A stretch of 41,804 nucleotides of DNA from BQJU01 sp964015035 (GCA_964015035.1 CAXHCA010000055.1:1-41804), one strand, 5' to 3'. Positions 7,601-16,345 are shown, counted from the first letter of the stretch. Notes: a model not told the origin generated them from the sequence alone. A program made the numbers and translations.

Positions 7601-9801
7601 AAGGTACTACCTGCAAATGCCAGGGATGTGCCGTTCAAGTGAACCCGACCGTTGACCTTGAGTTGTTGGTAGCTTGTGTTAGCTGTGGTGCCGTCAATAT
7701 CGATATTCAAAGTAGCATTGGCATCCAGAAAGAGCGTCCTGGATGAGCTGGTGGAGATATCTGTGCCCGTATTATGTGGATACCAGGCGCCCATATCATT
7801 GATGGTGATATTGCCACCGGTAGAGCTGACCGTTGCCGCGCCGGTCTGGAGGATACCCACCGCACCTGTGCCAGTGCCTTTTTTGCCCTGCACGATGATG
7901 TTGCCATTGCCCGTACTGATGTTGCCACCAATGAGAAATACACCATGGTTAGAGGTCCCCGCAGCGGCACCACCTGTGCCATATAACAATACAGAGCCCG
8001 GGTTCGTAGCGCTGACGGTGACTCCATTGGTGATGGTGATGCCCGCAAAGTTTTCCATTGTTGGGGTAGCTTGCTGATTTGCGCTCAACGATAGGCCACC
8101 AGAACCACCGGTTAGATTGGCCTCCACGAAGATATCACGAGCGGTAATAAGCGATAAAGCTGCCACGTTGGGGGCATTGGTTGCTGTGACCACTTGTGTA
8201 GTGCCCGTAGCGATATCATCACGACCGATGATGAGGTGCCCTGCGGTGATCTGACCGAGTTCTGTAGTAGTCAGGCCAAGTGCGGGTGAGCCCGAAGAGA
8301 GCACATCGTCTGCGCCGAGTTTGATCTGCGTGCCTGCGGTGCGTGGTTGTATGGTGCAGGTGCCTGATCCAGCGTTGATGATTCCGAGCGTTGAACCTGT
8401 GAAGTCAAGACTATTTGCGTTAATGGTAATTGGTGCATTGCTCCCGGAGGTGATGCCACCGCCCAGGTAGATGTTGATGTCTTCAGCATTGTTGGTTCCA
8501 ACAGCGAATATATTCACAGCACCACCCATTGACGTTATTTCAGCACCACCGTAGCTTGGATTGCCGATCGAGAAGTAGATGCCCTGGTTGCCATTGCCAG
8601 AGGTGTTTCCACCATAGCCTGTCACGGTCACCGTTCCCTGGCCGCCTGCTGTAATCTGGCTCTCATTACCCAAAAATACACCCCTGCAAAGCGAGGCGCT
8701 GCCGGTTCCCCCTCCATAACCGGTGACATTAACGTCACCACCAGAGGAGGTAATCATACCATTAAAAAATGATACCACACCATCATTGCCATATCCTGAT
8801 GATTGGCCTCCATGACCAATTACCGTCACGCTACCCATGCCGCCAGCACTAATTTGTCCTTCTAACGAGACATAGACACCGTAGTTGTTCGGGCCATTAC
8901 CTCCTTGTCCGGCATAGCCCGTTACCATGACATTTCCTCCAGAGGAAGTGATGCGGGATCCTTCTCGCGCAACCTCTACTCCATAGCAACTTCCGCCGCC
9001 ATTACCCAGTCCTCCAGTGCCTAATACAGTCACATTACCTGATCCGCCTGCACTGATTTGGCCACCAAATACCAGGGCTACACCTCCGTTGAAATTGCCA
9101 GTTCCTCCGCCAACTCCGGTGACGGTTACATTGCCGCCCATACTGGTAACAATGCTTTCATCTCTAATGACCACGCCAGTGGAGTTGATCGATGTTCCGC
9201 CGCCGCCGGTGCCATTGATCACAACCGTGCCGTTGCCGCTTGCGATTACGGTTGATGTATTGCGAAGTACAACACCATAGTTTTCACCTTCATAGGTGCC
9301 TTGGCCAGTGAGTTGGACTCCTCCTGTGCCGCCGGTTAGGGATGCTGCTACTATCCCAATCATTTGGGGGGCAGTCAGATCGATGCTTGAACTTCCTGTG
9401 GTGGTGATGGAATTGTAAAAGAGCAAGGTTTCCACTCCAGAACTAAAGAGTCCACCGGAAAGAACGATAGTGGTGCCAGAGGAGTAGGTTAGCGATTGTC
9501 CAGTACCGTTAACCAGATCGACGCTGCGGATGCGGGTCACGGATGAGGTGGCAAAACTAGAACCTGCACCGGTGATGGCTGCCGTACTACTGAGGGTAAT
9601 ATTGGCACCATCGTTATTTAAGGTAACAGCTTCATCGGTAGCGTTGAAGCTGATGGTGAGCACGCCCCCTGAAAAGGAGGTCACTGCTGCGAGGGCCGAC
9701 CCTGCGGTGAGCAAGCTGAGGGCCATTAAAGCCACTAAGTGCTGTAGCCGTTTCAAAAGAATGGGGGGGGAATAGGAATAGGTTTTGTTATTTTGTCCCA
9801 C
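4636..9801 (-). CDS. giant T9SS-secreted adhesin with HYR domains
   Basis: This 1721-residue protein has a signal-peptide-like N-terminus (hydrophobic VALMALSLLTAGSALA, ~23-38). Residues ~185-430 are glycine-rich alternating units such as ITSSGGNVMVTGYAG and ISAGGMGSVTVIGHGG, resembling filamentous-haemagglutinin or beta-helix repeats. Residues ~1008-1360 hold four ~88-residue HYR domains (IDCSNIVT at the start, GTTTVIWTVTDAAGNT near the end). Residues ~1434-1625 look like a concanavalin-type or DUF1349-like beta-sandwich. Residues ~1640-1721 are a T9SS type A sorting domain (ISPNPTKGELLLDL, then SGMYLLKV). It should be exported by T9SS and anchored or released at the surface, probably for adhesion. 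The start is uncertain. The listed one is GTG; a TTG at 9756 (residue 16) gives a tidier signal peptide, and a run of eight C separates the two. Confidence 0.8.
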   Translation of the reverse strand: MGQNNKTYSYSPPILLKRLQHLVALMALSLLTAGSALAAVTSFSGGVLTISFNATDEAVTLNNDGANITLSSTAAITGAGSSFATSSVTRIRSVDLVNGTGQSLTYSSGTTIVLSGGLFSSGVETLLFYNSITTTGSSSIDLTAPQMIGIVAASLTGGTGGVQLTGQGTYEGENYGVVLRNTSTVIASGNGTVVINGTGGGGTSINSTGVVIRDESIVTSMGGNVTVTGVGGGTGNFNGGVALVFGGQISAGGSGNVTVLGTGGLGNGGGSCYGVEVAREGSRITSSGGNVMVTGYAGQGGNGPNNYGVYVSLEGQISAGGMGSVTVIGHGGQSSGYGNDGVVSFFNGMITSSGGDVNVTGYGGGTGSASLCRGVFLGNESQITAGGQGTVTVTGYGGNTSGNGNQGIYFSIGNPSYGGAEITSMGGAVNIFAVGTNNAEDINIYLGGGITSGSNAPITINANSLDFTGSTLGIINAGSGTCTIQPRTAGTQIKLGADDVLSSGSPALGLTTTELGQITAGHLIIGRDDIATGTTQVVTATNAPNVAALSLITARDIFVEANLTGGSGGLSLSANQQATPTMENFAGITITNGVTVSATNPGSVLLYGTGGAAAGTSNHGVFLIGGNISTGNGNIIVQGKKGTGTGAVGILQTGAATVSSTGGNITINDMGAWYPHNTGTDISTSSSRTLFLDANATLNIDIDGTTANTSYQQLKVNGRVHLNGTSLAFAGSTFTPVGGESFLILDNDGTESITGIFNGLPEGSILPDFLGGDLDAFITYSGGSNNNDVVITVKTPLVYCFEGSTTEDIIRFTFTENGDRNDKPSLIAPFFHNLTLYFDPTGIPAGPAWAIIYTDDEGIETLVTYNLSNSDTPPTDGVWIFEEDGVLELFNQSVGEISGLLSEGTCEPLSDCNIMVSTDCGSTLSGSYAPYGILEGRYLFSDGGNNGIFFFDIGDGNAWYLTSLDGQIAFSNPSTSTGPPASGWVPYEGGLCEGSMVTITLLDSDPPSIDCSNIVTERIADPGHCGFTMTDTRFDPFFSDQCSMATLSNDYNNSSSLAGETFPIGTTTVIWTATDAAYNTASCTIEIVVTDEEAPTIDCNNIVTDLATDPGECSFTALGNSLDPLFGDNCTALTLSNDYNSSASLADEIFPKGLTTVIWTVTDASGKMASCTINIEVTDNKNPTIDCSNIVTKRPTDPDACSFTMTGTGFDPFFEDNCPGAAITNDYNSSASLADETFPTGTTTVIWTVTDAAGNTDHCTINIEITDEEKPTIDCSNINPERKADPDECSFTVLDNAFDPASFGDNCPGVVLTNNFNNLATLAGETFPVGTTTVTWTATDGSSNTAECIIDIIITDDQPPLANCRNKTITVNGETSITLNGYDLVYPESNCDLDYIEVLPASISCDQLGQNIPVTVTLVDVNNNMASCTSQITLTGLPCGWNQNADGVNCADGNEVFYDVPSDSWLLSSSNCYYANPFTSDELSYAYYDLCGDGEITAQVTSLSSINLGWAGITMRESDAADAKKVQLTTSLSNMVRREVRYTTGGQAYPQQLFAFNRSWLRLQRIGNQFLGYASTNGVNWNLVMAVNVPMNSCIQLGLVVTNSQSSSTVIASFANVNISSTGSRPGLNLPEEGSLATTDFNISPNPTKGELLLDLAPYSGKAVRIELYNLQGQLLQSSKIAEVQGTQERMDISPYQSGMYLLKVKSDGIPDGIKRVVLSK
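5710..6785 (-). repeat. four tandem ~264-bp repeats encoding HYR domains
   Basis: The sequence encoding the IDC start of each unit recurs near 6769, 6505, 6241 and 5976, a period of 264-265 bp (88 codons). Units share long near-identical DNA stretches, for example the part encoding FPxGTTTVIWTVTDA. Unit number could change by recombination, altering adhesin length. Confidence 0.75.
9763..9770 (-). repeat. run of eight C (coding strand) at the adhesin start
   Basis: Eight G on the plus strand read as TCC CCC CCC (Ser-Pro-Pro) at codons 11-13 of the listed adhesin start, before the hydrophobic signal segment. Tracts of this kind are prone to slippage. It may lie in the 5' leader instead, if translation starts at the downstream TTG. 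Confidence 0.7.
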
Positions 9802-9924
9802 TTGAGATAAGGTTTAATTAATGAAAAAATTCATTAGCAAAATTGGTTTATATCCTTATTTTCCGCTGGTAATGAGGTTGCATCTTTGGGTGATTTCGTT
9901 ACGTTTGCCTGCGCAAGCTGCCTG

Positions 9925-10006
9925 GAGGGGGCCGACGTAGGAGGCCGTGCAAAGCACGGAGCGAAGCGAACCCCGGAAGGGAGCGACCCCTTTTGGGGAT
10001 GCGCCC
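9925..10006. repeat. GC-rich hairpin-rich element (REP-like)
   Basis: The stretch is far richer in G+C than its surroundings. It holds back-to-back hairpins: CCGTGC-AAA-GCACGG (9945-9959) and CCCC-TTTT-GGGG (9987-9998), with GGAGCGAAGCGAACCCC between them. It lies just after the stop of the two-component gene and could end that transcript. A T-run follows the stop directly on that strand. It looks like an intergenic repeat family member, but no second copy is seen in this window. Confidence 0.5.
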
Positions 10007-10024
10007 AAATAAAAAAAAAGTCAA

Positions 10025-13000
10025 TTACGTTTGCCGAAACAAGGAAGGAGTTGTGCCGTATTCTGTGGAAAATGCTTTGGTAAAATAAGAGGGGTCTTTG
10101 AAGCCGCATTCGTAGGCAACAGCGGAAATGGAATAATCCTTTTGGCGGAGCATGTCGGCGGCTTTGCGGAGCCGATATAGGCGGAGAATCTTCCCGGGGT
10201 TTTCGCCAGTGAGGGCTTTGGTTTTACGGTGGAGTTGAGTGCGACTAAGAAAGAGGTGGTCGGCCATTTCGGCTACGCCAAACAGGGGATCGTTATAGTG
10301 GGCTTCAATGCATTGGTTCATGTTGCGAATAAAGCTGTTTTCAGGAGATGTGTCGGTGGGAGCAGGCGTTTCATGGTTTGTAGGTATTTGAGGTCGTGCC
10401 AATTCCGAAAGGAAATAGTCGCGGGATTTATCCCGGGTATTGAGAAGGTTGGAAACGGTAAGCGTCAATTCCTGCTCATTAAATGGTTTAGCAATGTAGG
10501 CATCGGCGAGGCTCTCCAGGCCCTGAATTTTGCTGTGGGTATCAGATAGTGCGGTGAGCAGAACAATTGGGATGTGACTGCTGGCGGGGTGGCTTTTAAC
10601 TTCCCGGCACAAGTCGAAACCACTTTTACGAGGCATGCGCACATCGCTGACGATGATATCCGGTATGGTTTCTATTGCTTTTTTGGCCCCCTCTTCTCCA
10701 TCACGGGCCCAGGTGATGTGATGATCATCATTCGAGAAGCAGCTGATTAGGTAATTGGCAATATCTGGATTGTCTTCTACTATTAGGAGGTTGTAACGTC
10801 CTGCTGTAGGAGAGGCGGATACTGGAATACCCTCAGGAGCTTTGTTAGAGCTTAGTACATCCGTTACTAAAGGGGGGCGACTCTGCTGGTCGTTTTGCTG
10901 CACCGGGAAAATGGTTTTAAAGATGGCGCCCTGCTCTGAGCTTACTTCGATGCGGCCGTTCATGGCTTCCACTGCTGCTTTGACATAGGATAAACCAACG
11001 CCGGAATTGGGCAGTTCTTTATCATGTTGTCGGCTGCCCTGGTAAAATAAGTGGAATATATTGTTTACTTCGGTAGCCGCAACGCCTGGCCCCTGATCCT
11101 GTACGGTGATGGTCCAGTTGCTGGCATTCGCTTCGTAGCGTAGAGATACTGTTCCGTTTTTGGGGCTGAATTTGATCGCATTACTGAGTAAGTTGGTGGC
11201 GATGGCATTGATTTTTTCAGCATCTGCCTGTTGGAAGGGGGAGTCATAAGTTGCACTATAATGAAGGTTTATCTCCAGGGACTCTGCAAAGGACTGCAAC
11301 TGAGCACACAATAGTTTTAATTGCTCATTTACATTTATTTCCTCGTAGCGGGCCTGCCAGTCTCCCAATTGTATTTGGTTCAGTTCCAGCATCTGGTTGA
11401 CCAGGCCGGCCATAGCATTACCGTGTTTGAGGATCTCCTCCAATTTAGCATTATACCCATTAGATTCCTGCTTTTTTAAACGGTTGACAATACCGGAAAT
11501 GACGGTCAGCGGGGTTTTGAATTCATGCGCGATGTAGGCAAATAAGCGTTGCCGGAATTGCTCACTCTCTTCCAACTGCAGGGCTTTTTCGCGGATGAGC
11601 TTCCGATCGAAGAACAGGTATACCAATAAAACAGCAATGGCAAGCAATGCTAGGGTAAGCCCTATTTTAAAAGTGATTCTTTCGTAGAAAAAATAGGCAG
11701 CGGAAATGGGCACTGAATATAGCACCGCTTCACTCGCCTGATCAGCAATTTCTAGTGCATAAGTGCCGGGAGGGATAAAGCTAAAGTTGATTTCTCCATT
11801 TTCTGGTAGTTTAGCCCATTGACCTTGTAATGGCGACAATCGGTAGATCAACCCGGACGTGGCGAGGTCTGGGGCTTCAATGCTGCCAATGCCGACTTGT
11901 AGCCAACGTGAACCGGCGGGAAGGCGGATCACTGGATCTTCCTTTTGAAGGGCAAAAATAGTGGTGTCCTTGCCGGTAGCTTCTGACTCTACTCTGTAAA
12001 AAGACAATAAAGCCTGGATGGACAATTGGGCATGGTTAGTGGTGGCTACGGTCACTTTCTGGAAACCATTCATGCCACCAAACAGCCATTCCTGTGCTGA
12101 AAGTGGGAGATAACTGAAGCGGTTGTATTCGGTATGCATGGCTCCTTGTCCCCAAATCGGATTGGTGGCTAAACCTGTTTTTTTATCAAAACAGTACAAA
12201 CCATTGTAGGTACTCAACCAGAAATGATCGGCGTCCATCGGGACGATGCCACAAACAGCGTCTGAATTTAATCCCTGATGATAATCAAAAATCTGCAAAG
12301 ATTGATCGTCCAGATGATAACGATATAGCCCTTCTCCATAAGTACCAATCCAGAGGGTGTTTTCATTTTCAGAATAGATATCCAGATAGTTGCTGACATT
12401 CGCTCCGGGTATCTCCACTTTGCTAAACTCCTCGCAGGTATGATCATAGTAAAACAAGCCCTTAGTGGTACCAATCCAGTAGCGATCCTGCCCGGCATTC
12501 ACTATTTTTCCTTGTCCGAACAAGAACTCTCGTTGATGTTTTAAGATAGAAACGGGTTGACTGGTCAAGACCGCTCCGAGATGGATATTGTATAAACCGC
12601 CATAAGTAAGGGCCAAAATAGAAGAATCGGCTGTCCAACTCATACTTTCTATTCGAAAAGGGAGCTTATGGTACTGTTCAAGTCCCCCATCAGGCTGGTA
12701 TTTTGCGAGGTATCCGCCCGGCTGCACCCGGGGAGTGGTGCTAGCATAGGCGCTTAGCCAAACGTCACCGTTTTGGGTCTGTAGTAGGTTTCTGGGATAG
12801 GTGATTGTTTGCAGGTCTTCCGGCCAATGCTCAGGCGATGATATCTGGTCAATAGTTTGCTCTTGAGGATCAAATAGGAAGATGCCGTCACGTTCAGTAC
12901 TCACGAGTACCCGGCCGTTGGCGAGTTTAGCCATTCCCCGCATGCTGATGCCAACGATATTTTTAGGTGCGGTGGCTAAAAAGGGAGTAACTTCATAATC

Positions 13001-14023
13001 AGGCGCCATACCATAGATGAAACCCTCCCCGGATGCTAAGATGATATAGCTTTCAAAATCATTTGACCAAACTTCAGCATTCAACAATTCACTGGGAATA
13101 TCCTTTATTGGGTGACAAGCGCCGGTGTTGATGTTATAAAAAAACAAGTATGACGTATCTTCATTTACGCCAGTGAAAACCATGTTCCCCTTCTGGTCCG
13201 CTTTACACTTGTAGTATTTTATATCGGGATCAAATACCGGAGAAGGAGTGATCTGGCCTGTAATATCCATGGTGAAGATGCCCGGTACTTCACTAAATGA
13301 AAGCAGCCATTTTTCGGACTGATCTTTGACCATAAAGTAGGGCCATGCATCTGATTTGGTAATGGCATCAGGCAAGTCTAAAGGATGGAGGTGCCCTTGG
13401 GCAATGTCCAGGATATAATATCCTTTGTCGGCATCAAATAGGAAAAAGCGTCCTTCCTCAATTGGGGCAATAAATATTCGTGGCAGGAAGCGATGGGATA
13501 CCTTTACCGCATTTTTTCGTGGTTCCTGGTAGCCATATACTTCTTCCAGGTGATTTCCATCAAAACGAACAATGGAAACACCGATATCTGATTCCAAACA
13601 AGCGTATAGGTATCCATCTTCATAGGTTCTGGCAAATACAATGATACCACCCGATGAGTGGAATGCATTGAGGTGGACCCTGCGGGTTTTTAAAGTAACT
13701 GGATCTATAATGCCGAAATATTGATCGTCCTCAATAAAGGCGATTTCTCCATTGCGGAGCCGGTACAGCTGATCCTGTGGTGCTATTTCTGTGGGGATAT
13801 CGGCGGAGATGCCGGGGTGAAGTGTCACATAACGATTGCCATCAAATCGGGTTAAACCTCTGGAGGTGCAGAGCCATAGGTAACCAGACCGATCCTCTGT
13901 GATTCCGGAAATCGCGGTGTTTGAGAGTTTATTCCCTTTTTTGAAATACTGCCAGTTGTAAGTCTGTGACCAACAGCAAATACACCAAAGCTGACAAAAA
14001 ATAATAGAAATCCCGAACTTCAT
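10025..14023 (-). CDS. hybrid two-component system sensor/regulator (HTCS)
   Basis: The start is placed at ATG 14023 (1332 residues, beginning MKFGISIIFCQLWCICCWSQ, a signal peptide). The longer ORF to 14059 would begin inside a promoter box. Order of domains: two-component-regulator propeller repeats (~20-690, e.g. GYLWLCTSRGLTRFDGN and WIGTYGEGLYRY), a Y_Y_Y-type beta domain (~690-780), one membrane helix (~787-806), HisKA with AHEFKTPL (His833), HATPase (NLLSNAIKFS, GVGLSYVKA), a receiver with phospho-acceptor Asp1127 (IIVSDVRMP) and Lys in IAKPF, and an AraC-type HTH (~1230-1332). The periplasmic propeller would sense a ligand, and phosphotransfer would activate DNA binding. HTCSs usually sit beside SusC/SusD polysaccharide loci; none is here, so the target is unknown. 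The large adhesin downstream is the only neighbour in the same direction. Confidence 0.92.
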   Translation of the reverse strand: MKFGISIIFCQLWCICCWSQTYNWQYFKKGNKLSNTAISGITEDRSGYLWLCTSRGLTRFDGNRYVTLHPGISADIPTEIAPQDQLYRLRNGEIAFIEDDQYFGIIDPVTLKTRRVHLNAFHSSGGIIVFARTYEDGYLYACLESDIGVSIVRFDGNHLEEVYGYQEPRKNAVKVSHRFLPRIFIAPIEEGRFFLFDADKGYYILDIAQGHLHPLDLPDAITKSDAWPYFMVKDQSEKWLLSFSEVPGIFTMDITGQITPSPVFDPDIKYYKCKADQKGNMVFTGVNEDTSYLFFYNINTGACHPIKDIPSELLNAEVWSNDFESYIILASGEGFIYGMAPDYEVTPFLATAPKNIVGISMRGMAKLANGRVLVSTERDGIFLFDPQEQTIDQISSPEHWPEDLQTITYPRNLLQTQNGDVWLSAYASTTPRVQPGGYLAKYQPDGGLEQYHKLPFRIESMSWTADSSILALTYGGLYNIHLGAVLTSQPVSILKHQREFLFGQGKIVNAGQDRYWIGTTKGLFYYDHTCEEFSKVEIPGANVSNYLDIYSENENTLWIGTYGEGLYRYHLDDQSLQIFDYHQGLNSDAVCGIVPMDADHFWLSTYNGLYCFDKKTGLATNPIWGQGAMHTEYNRFSYLPLSAQEWLFGGMNGFQKVTVATTNHAQLSIQALLSFYRVESEATGKDTTIFALQKEDPVIRLPAGSRWLQVGIGSIEAPDLATSGLIYRLSPLQGQWAKLPENGEINFSFIPPGTYALEIADQASEAVLYSVPISAAYFFYERITFKIGLTLALLAIAVLLVYLFFDRKLIREKALQLEESEQFRQRLFAYIAHEFKTPLTVISGIVNRLKKQESNGYNAKLEEILKHGNAMAGLVNQMLELNQIQLGDWQARYEEINVNEQLKLLCAQLQSFAESLEINLHYSATYDSPFQQADAEKINAIATNLLSNAIKFSPKNGTVSLRYEANASNWTITVQDQGPGVAATEVNNIFHLFYQGSRQHDKELPNSGVGLSYVKAAVEAMNGRIEVSSEQGAIFKTIFPVQQNDQQSRPPLVTDVLSSNKAPEGIPVSASPTAGRYNLLIVEDNPDIANYLISCFSNDDHHITWARDGEEGAKKAIETIPDIIVSDVRMPRKSGFDLCREVKSHPASSHIPIVLLTALSDTHSKIQGLESLADAYIAKPFNEQELTLTVSNLLNTRDKSRDYFLSELARPQIPTNHETPAPTDTSPENSFIRNMNQCIEAHYNDPLFGVAEMADHLFLSRTQLHRKTKALTGENPGKILRLYRLRKAADMLRQKDYSISAVAYECGFKDPSYFTKAFSTEYGTTPSLFRQT

Positions 14024-14056
14024 AAGTTGCAACTGCGCGGTAAATAGGGGGAGATT

Positions 14057-14064
14057 CAAAGATA
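14057..14064 (-). promoter_or_regulatory. TANNTTTG promoter box for the HTCS gene
   Basis: TATCTTTG on the minus strand matches the Bacteroidota -7 consensus TANNTTTG. It lies about 34 bp upstream of the ATG at 14023 and overlaps the TTG that would open the longest ORF, so it decides the start. A T-rich stretch about 20 bp further upstream could be the -33 element. Confidence 0.6.
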
Positions 14065-14115
14065 CTTAAAAATAAGATACGCTAAATGGATTTAGGGAAG
14101 ACGGGATGTAAGTTC

Positions 14116-14288
14116 ATGTTTGGAGCTTGCTCCTGCTGCAAACCAACATATTAGGAACCCCGATGTGAGATCGGGGCAGGCTCTGGCGTTGAGTTAAAAT
14201 ATTCACCTCGGCTCACCCGAGACTCATGTTTGACCTCTTAGCCAAAACCCTAACCTGTTGATTTTTAAATAGAATTCGCTCCAAACAT
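14116..14288. repeat. palindromic dispersed element, diverged copy
   Basis: The ends are a perfect 10-bp inverted pair, ATGTTTGGAG (14116-14125) and CTCCAAACAT (14279-14288). The interior holds a hairpin, CCCCGAT/ATCGGGG (14158-14176), and CGGCTCA followed by CCGAG, as in the copy at 18268. It fills most of the 342-bp gap 14024-14365 and lies 78 bp after the stop of the PorE-like gene. Apart from this and the HTCS promoter I see nothing else in the gap. Confidence 0.5.
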
Positions 14289-14365
14289 TCTCTAAAAGGA
14301 GTAGACTCATTCCCGTCTATTTGTGGTTGGCAAAGGGGGCGCTTTATCAACTATCCCCATGCTGC

Positions 14366-16345
14366 CTACTCCAACGTCTCAATCTTCACTTCCACCTTGC
14401 GGTTTTTGTTTTCATTTTTGGTGCTATTTTCAATGACCCCTTTTCCTTCCATATAAATCTGATCCACAGCCAGGGAATGATTGACCAAAAAGAGGGCAAT
14501 GGCCTTGGCGCGGTCTTCGGAGAGGCGGAGGTTGTAAGCCTCCGCGCCGACCTCATCGGCAAAGCCGATGACCTCAATGCGGACGATATCTTTGTTTTTG
14601 AGTTGTTCGACAAAACTGGCCAGTTTATTGAGTTCTTCGGGCGTGAGTTCAGCGCTGTCGAATTTGAAGAAAGAGGTATGGCGGTATTCCTTATGTGCCT
14701 TGGGACGATCCAGGTTGAAGGTATCTTTGGGAACGGATTTTGGTGTCATATCGGCGATGAAACTAAAGGTCGGCTGTAGCAATAGGTCGATGCCGTAAAA
14801 ATTGCGGTTGTTCCATTCCGGAATGGGAAATTGGTTGTGATAGTCTTTAAAACCTTTGGTTTTCACTTCTATATCAAGGACCTCATCGGCACCGACGCAG
14901 ATAAAAAAACGTCCCTGCGCATCTGTAGTCTGTGGTGGTCGACCATTGATGTTGACGGTCACATTCGGAATCGGAGTGAGGAGTACAGAGTCTTTTAAGT
15001 ACCCTTCTACAAAGGTGATGGGATCACTGAAGAGTTTTTCATTCAACCGAAACCGATAGATATCCATACCGCCATTGCCCTTGGGGCGATCTGAAGAGAA
15101 ATAGCCCGTGCGCCCGTCGGCAGAAAGAAAAAAACCTAGTTCCCGATAAGGGGAATTCACCGGAGGGCCCAGGTTAATGGGCACGCTCCAGGTCTGTTGA
15201 CGCTCATCGAGCCAGCTGACGAAGATATCTTGTTCACCCATACCCAAATGGCCGGTAGAAGAAAAGTAGAGGGTTTTGCCATCATTGGTGATATAGGGGG
15301 CCTCCTCATCTTCTGAGGTATTGATTTTGGGGCCGAGATTGATGGGTTCTCCCCAAATACCCAGGTCATTGCGCTGACTCATCCAGATGTCGGTGCCGCC
15401 ATAACCGCCTTGTCGTTTGCTGGCAAAAAAGAGTGTACTACCGTCGCAACTGATGGCTACCTGCGACTCCCAACTTTCAGAGTTGACAAATCCTTGAATA
15501 CTGCGAATGTCGGTAATGTCCTCGCCATCAATAGTGGCCTCCCAGATGTCACAAGGACCGAGGATATCTTCCCTTAGACAGGCGGTGAAGAATAGATGGC
15601 GGCCATTGCGCACCAGCGATCCGTATCCTTCGGGGAGCTTGGTATTGAGACCTTTCACAATCTTAGCACTAGACCAGCGGTTGTTGTTGAAATTGCTATA
15701 AAAAAGATTTTCATCCTCATCCAGTCCCATACGGGTGAAATAAATTTTGAGTTGGTCGTTGGTGAGGGCGGGGAAGACTTCATCTACTTTGGTGTTGATG
15801 CCATCTCCGAGGTTGAAGATTTCGGTTACATTGACAAATTTGACCGAATCGAGCGAGATCTCACAGGCGCGGATACTGCCGTCTACTTTGCGCACATAGG
15901 ATTGTTCGGCCTTCAATTCTTTGGCTCCGTTAAAGCCGAATTTTTCAAAGTCTAAGGCTTGTAATTGCTCAAATCGCCGGAAATAATCTAGGGCTTTTTG
16001 ATGCTGCCCATTTTTATAATACATTTCTCCTACCTGATAATACAAGACGCGGGAAAAAAGAGAGTCGGTTTCAAGGATAGTGGTGTACTGTGCAACTGCG
16101 GCATCAAATTTTTTCTGTTTTTCATAACAAAGTCCGAGTCCACGTCGGGCGGCATTGAAGTTCGGCTGCAGTTTTATTGCCTTTTCAAAGTGACGTTCAG
16201 CTTGTTTGAATTTGAGTTCCAGTAGGGCTTCTTCTCCATCTTTGTAATGAGACTTGGCCATTTCGCCGGCCGTTTGATCAATTTGAGCACCGAGAAAAAT
16301 CGGAAAGAGCAGCACACATATCGAGAGGTAGATATTGCGGTTCAT
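14366..16345 (-). CDS. PorE-like TPR / beta-propeller / OmpA lipid-independent envelope protein
   Basis: This 659-residue protein has a signal peptide (MNRNIYLSICVLLFPIFLGAQ). Residues ~28-160 are TPR repeats, ~170-430 a PD40/WD40-like propeller (SCDGSTLFFASKRQGGYGGTDIW, LYFSSTGHLG), ~440-530 a carboxypeptidase-regulatory-like domain (GYLKDSVLLTPIPNVTVNING), and ~556-659 an OmpA C-terminal peptidoglycan-binding domain. Asp597 (GFADEVG) and Arg612 (LSEDRAKA) occupy the usual diaminopimelate-contacting positions. This TPR-propeller-CRD-OmpA order is that of PorE, a periplasmic component of the type IX secretion machinery. Bacteroidota carry paralogues with the same order, so a direct T9SS role is plausible but unproven. 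Three T9SS clients are encoded in this window. A TANNTTTG box lies 43 bp upstream. Confidence 0.85.
   Translation of the reverse strand: MNRNIYLSICVLLFPIFLGAQIDQTAGEMAKSHYKDGEEALLELKFKQAERHFEKAIKLQPNFNAARRGLGLCYEKQKKFDAAVAQYTTILETDSLFSRVLYYQVGEMYYKNGQHQKALDYFRRFEQLQALDFEKFGFNGAKELKAEQSYVRKVDGSIRACEISLDSVKFVNVTEIFNLGDGINTKVDEVFPALTNDQLKIYFTRMGLDEDENLFYSNFNNNRWSSAKIVKGLNTKLPEGYGSLVRNGRHLFFTACLREDILGPCDIWEATIDGEDITDIRSIQGFVNSESWESQVAISCDGSTLFFASKRQGGYGGTDIWMSQRNDLGIWGEPINLGPKINTSEDEEAPYITNDGKTLYFSSTGHLGMGEQDIFVSWLDERQQTWSVPINLGPPVNSPYRELGFFLSADGRTGYFSSDRPKGNGGMDIYRFRLNEKLFSDPITFVEGYLKDSVLLTPIPNVTVNINGRPPQTTDAQGRFFICVGADEVLDIEVKTKGFKDYHNQFPIPEWNNRNFYGIDLLLQPTFSFIADMTPKSVPKDTFNLDRPKAHKEYRHTSFFKFDSAELTPEELNKLASFVEQLKNKDIVRIEVIGFADEVGAEAYNLRLSEDRAKAIALFLVNHSLAVDQIYMEGKGVIENSTKNENKNRKVEVKIETLE

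Noticed and set aside
7707..9280. Several open frames opposite or out of frame within the adhesin gene
   Set aside because: They are low-complexity Pro/Val/Thr-rich or Ala/Arg/Ser-rich shadows of the glycine-rich repeat coding sequence, with no start context or recognisable domain.
9830..9845. Small palindrome AATGAAAAAATTCATT upstream of the adhesin
   Set aside because: It is short and AT-rich, and could be an operator, but such matches are expected by chance; no second site is seen.
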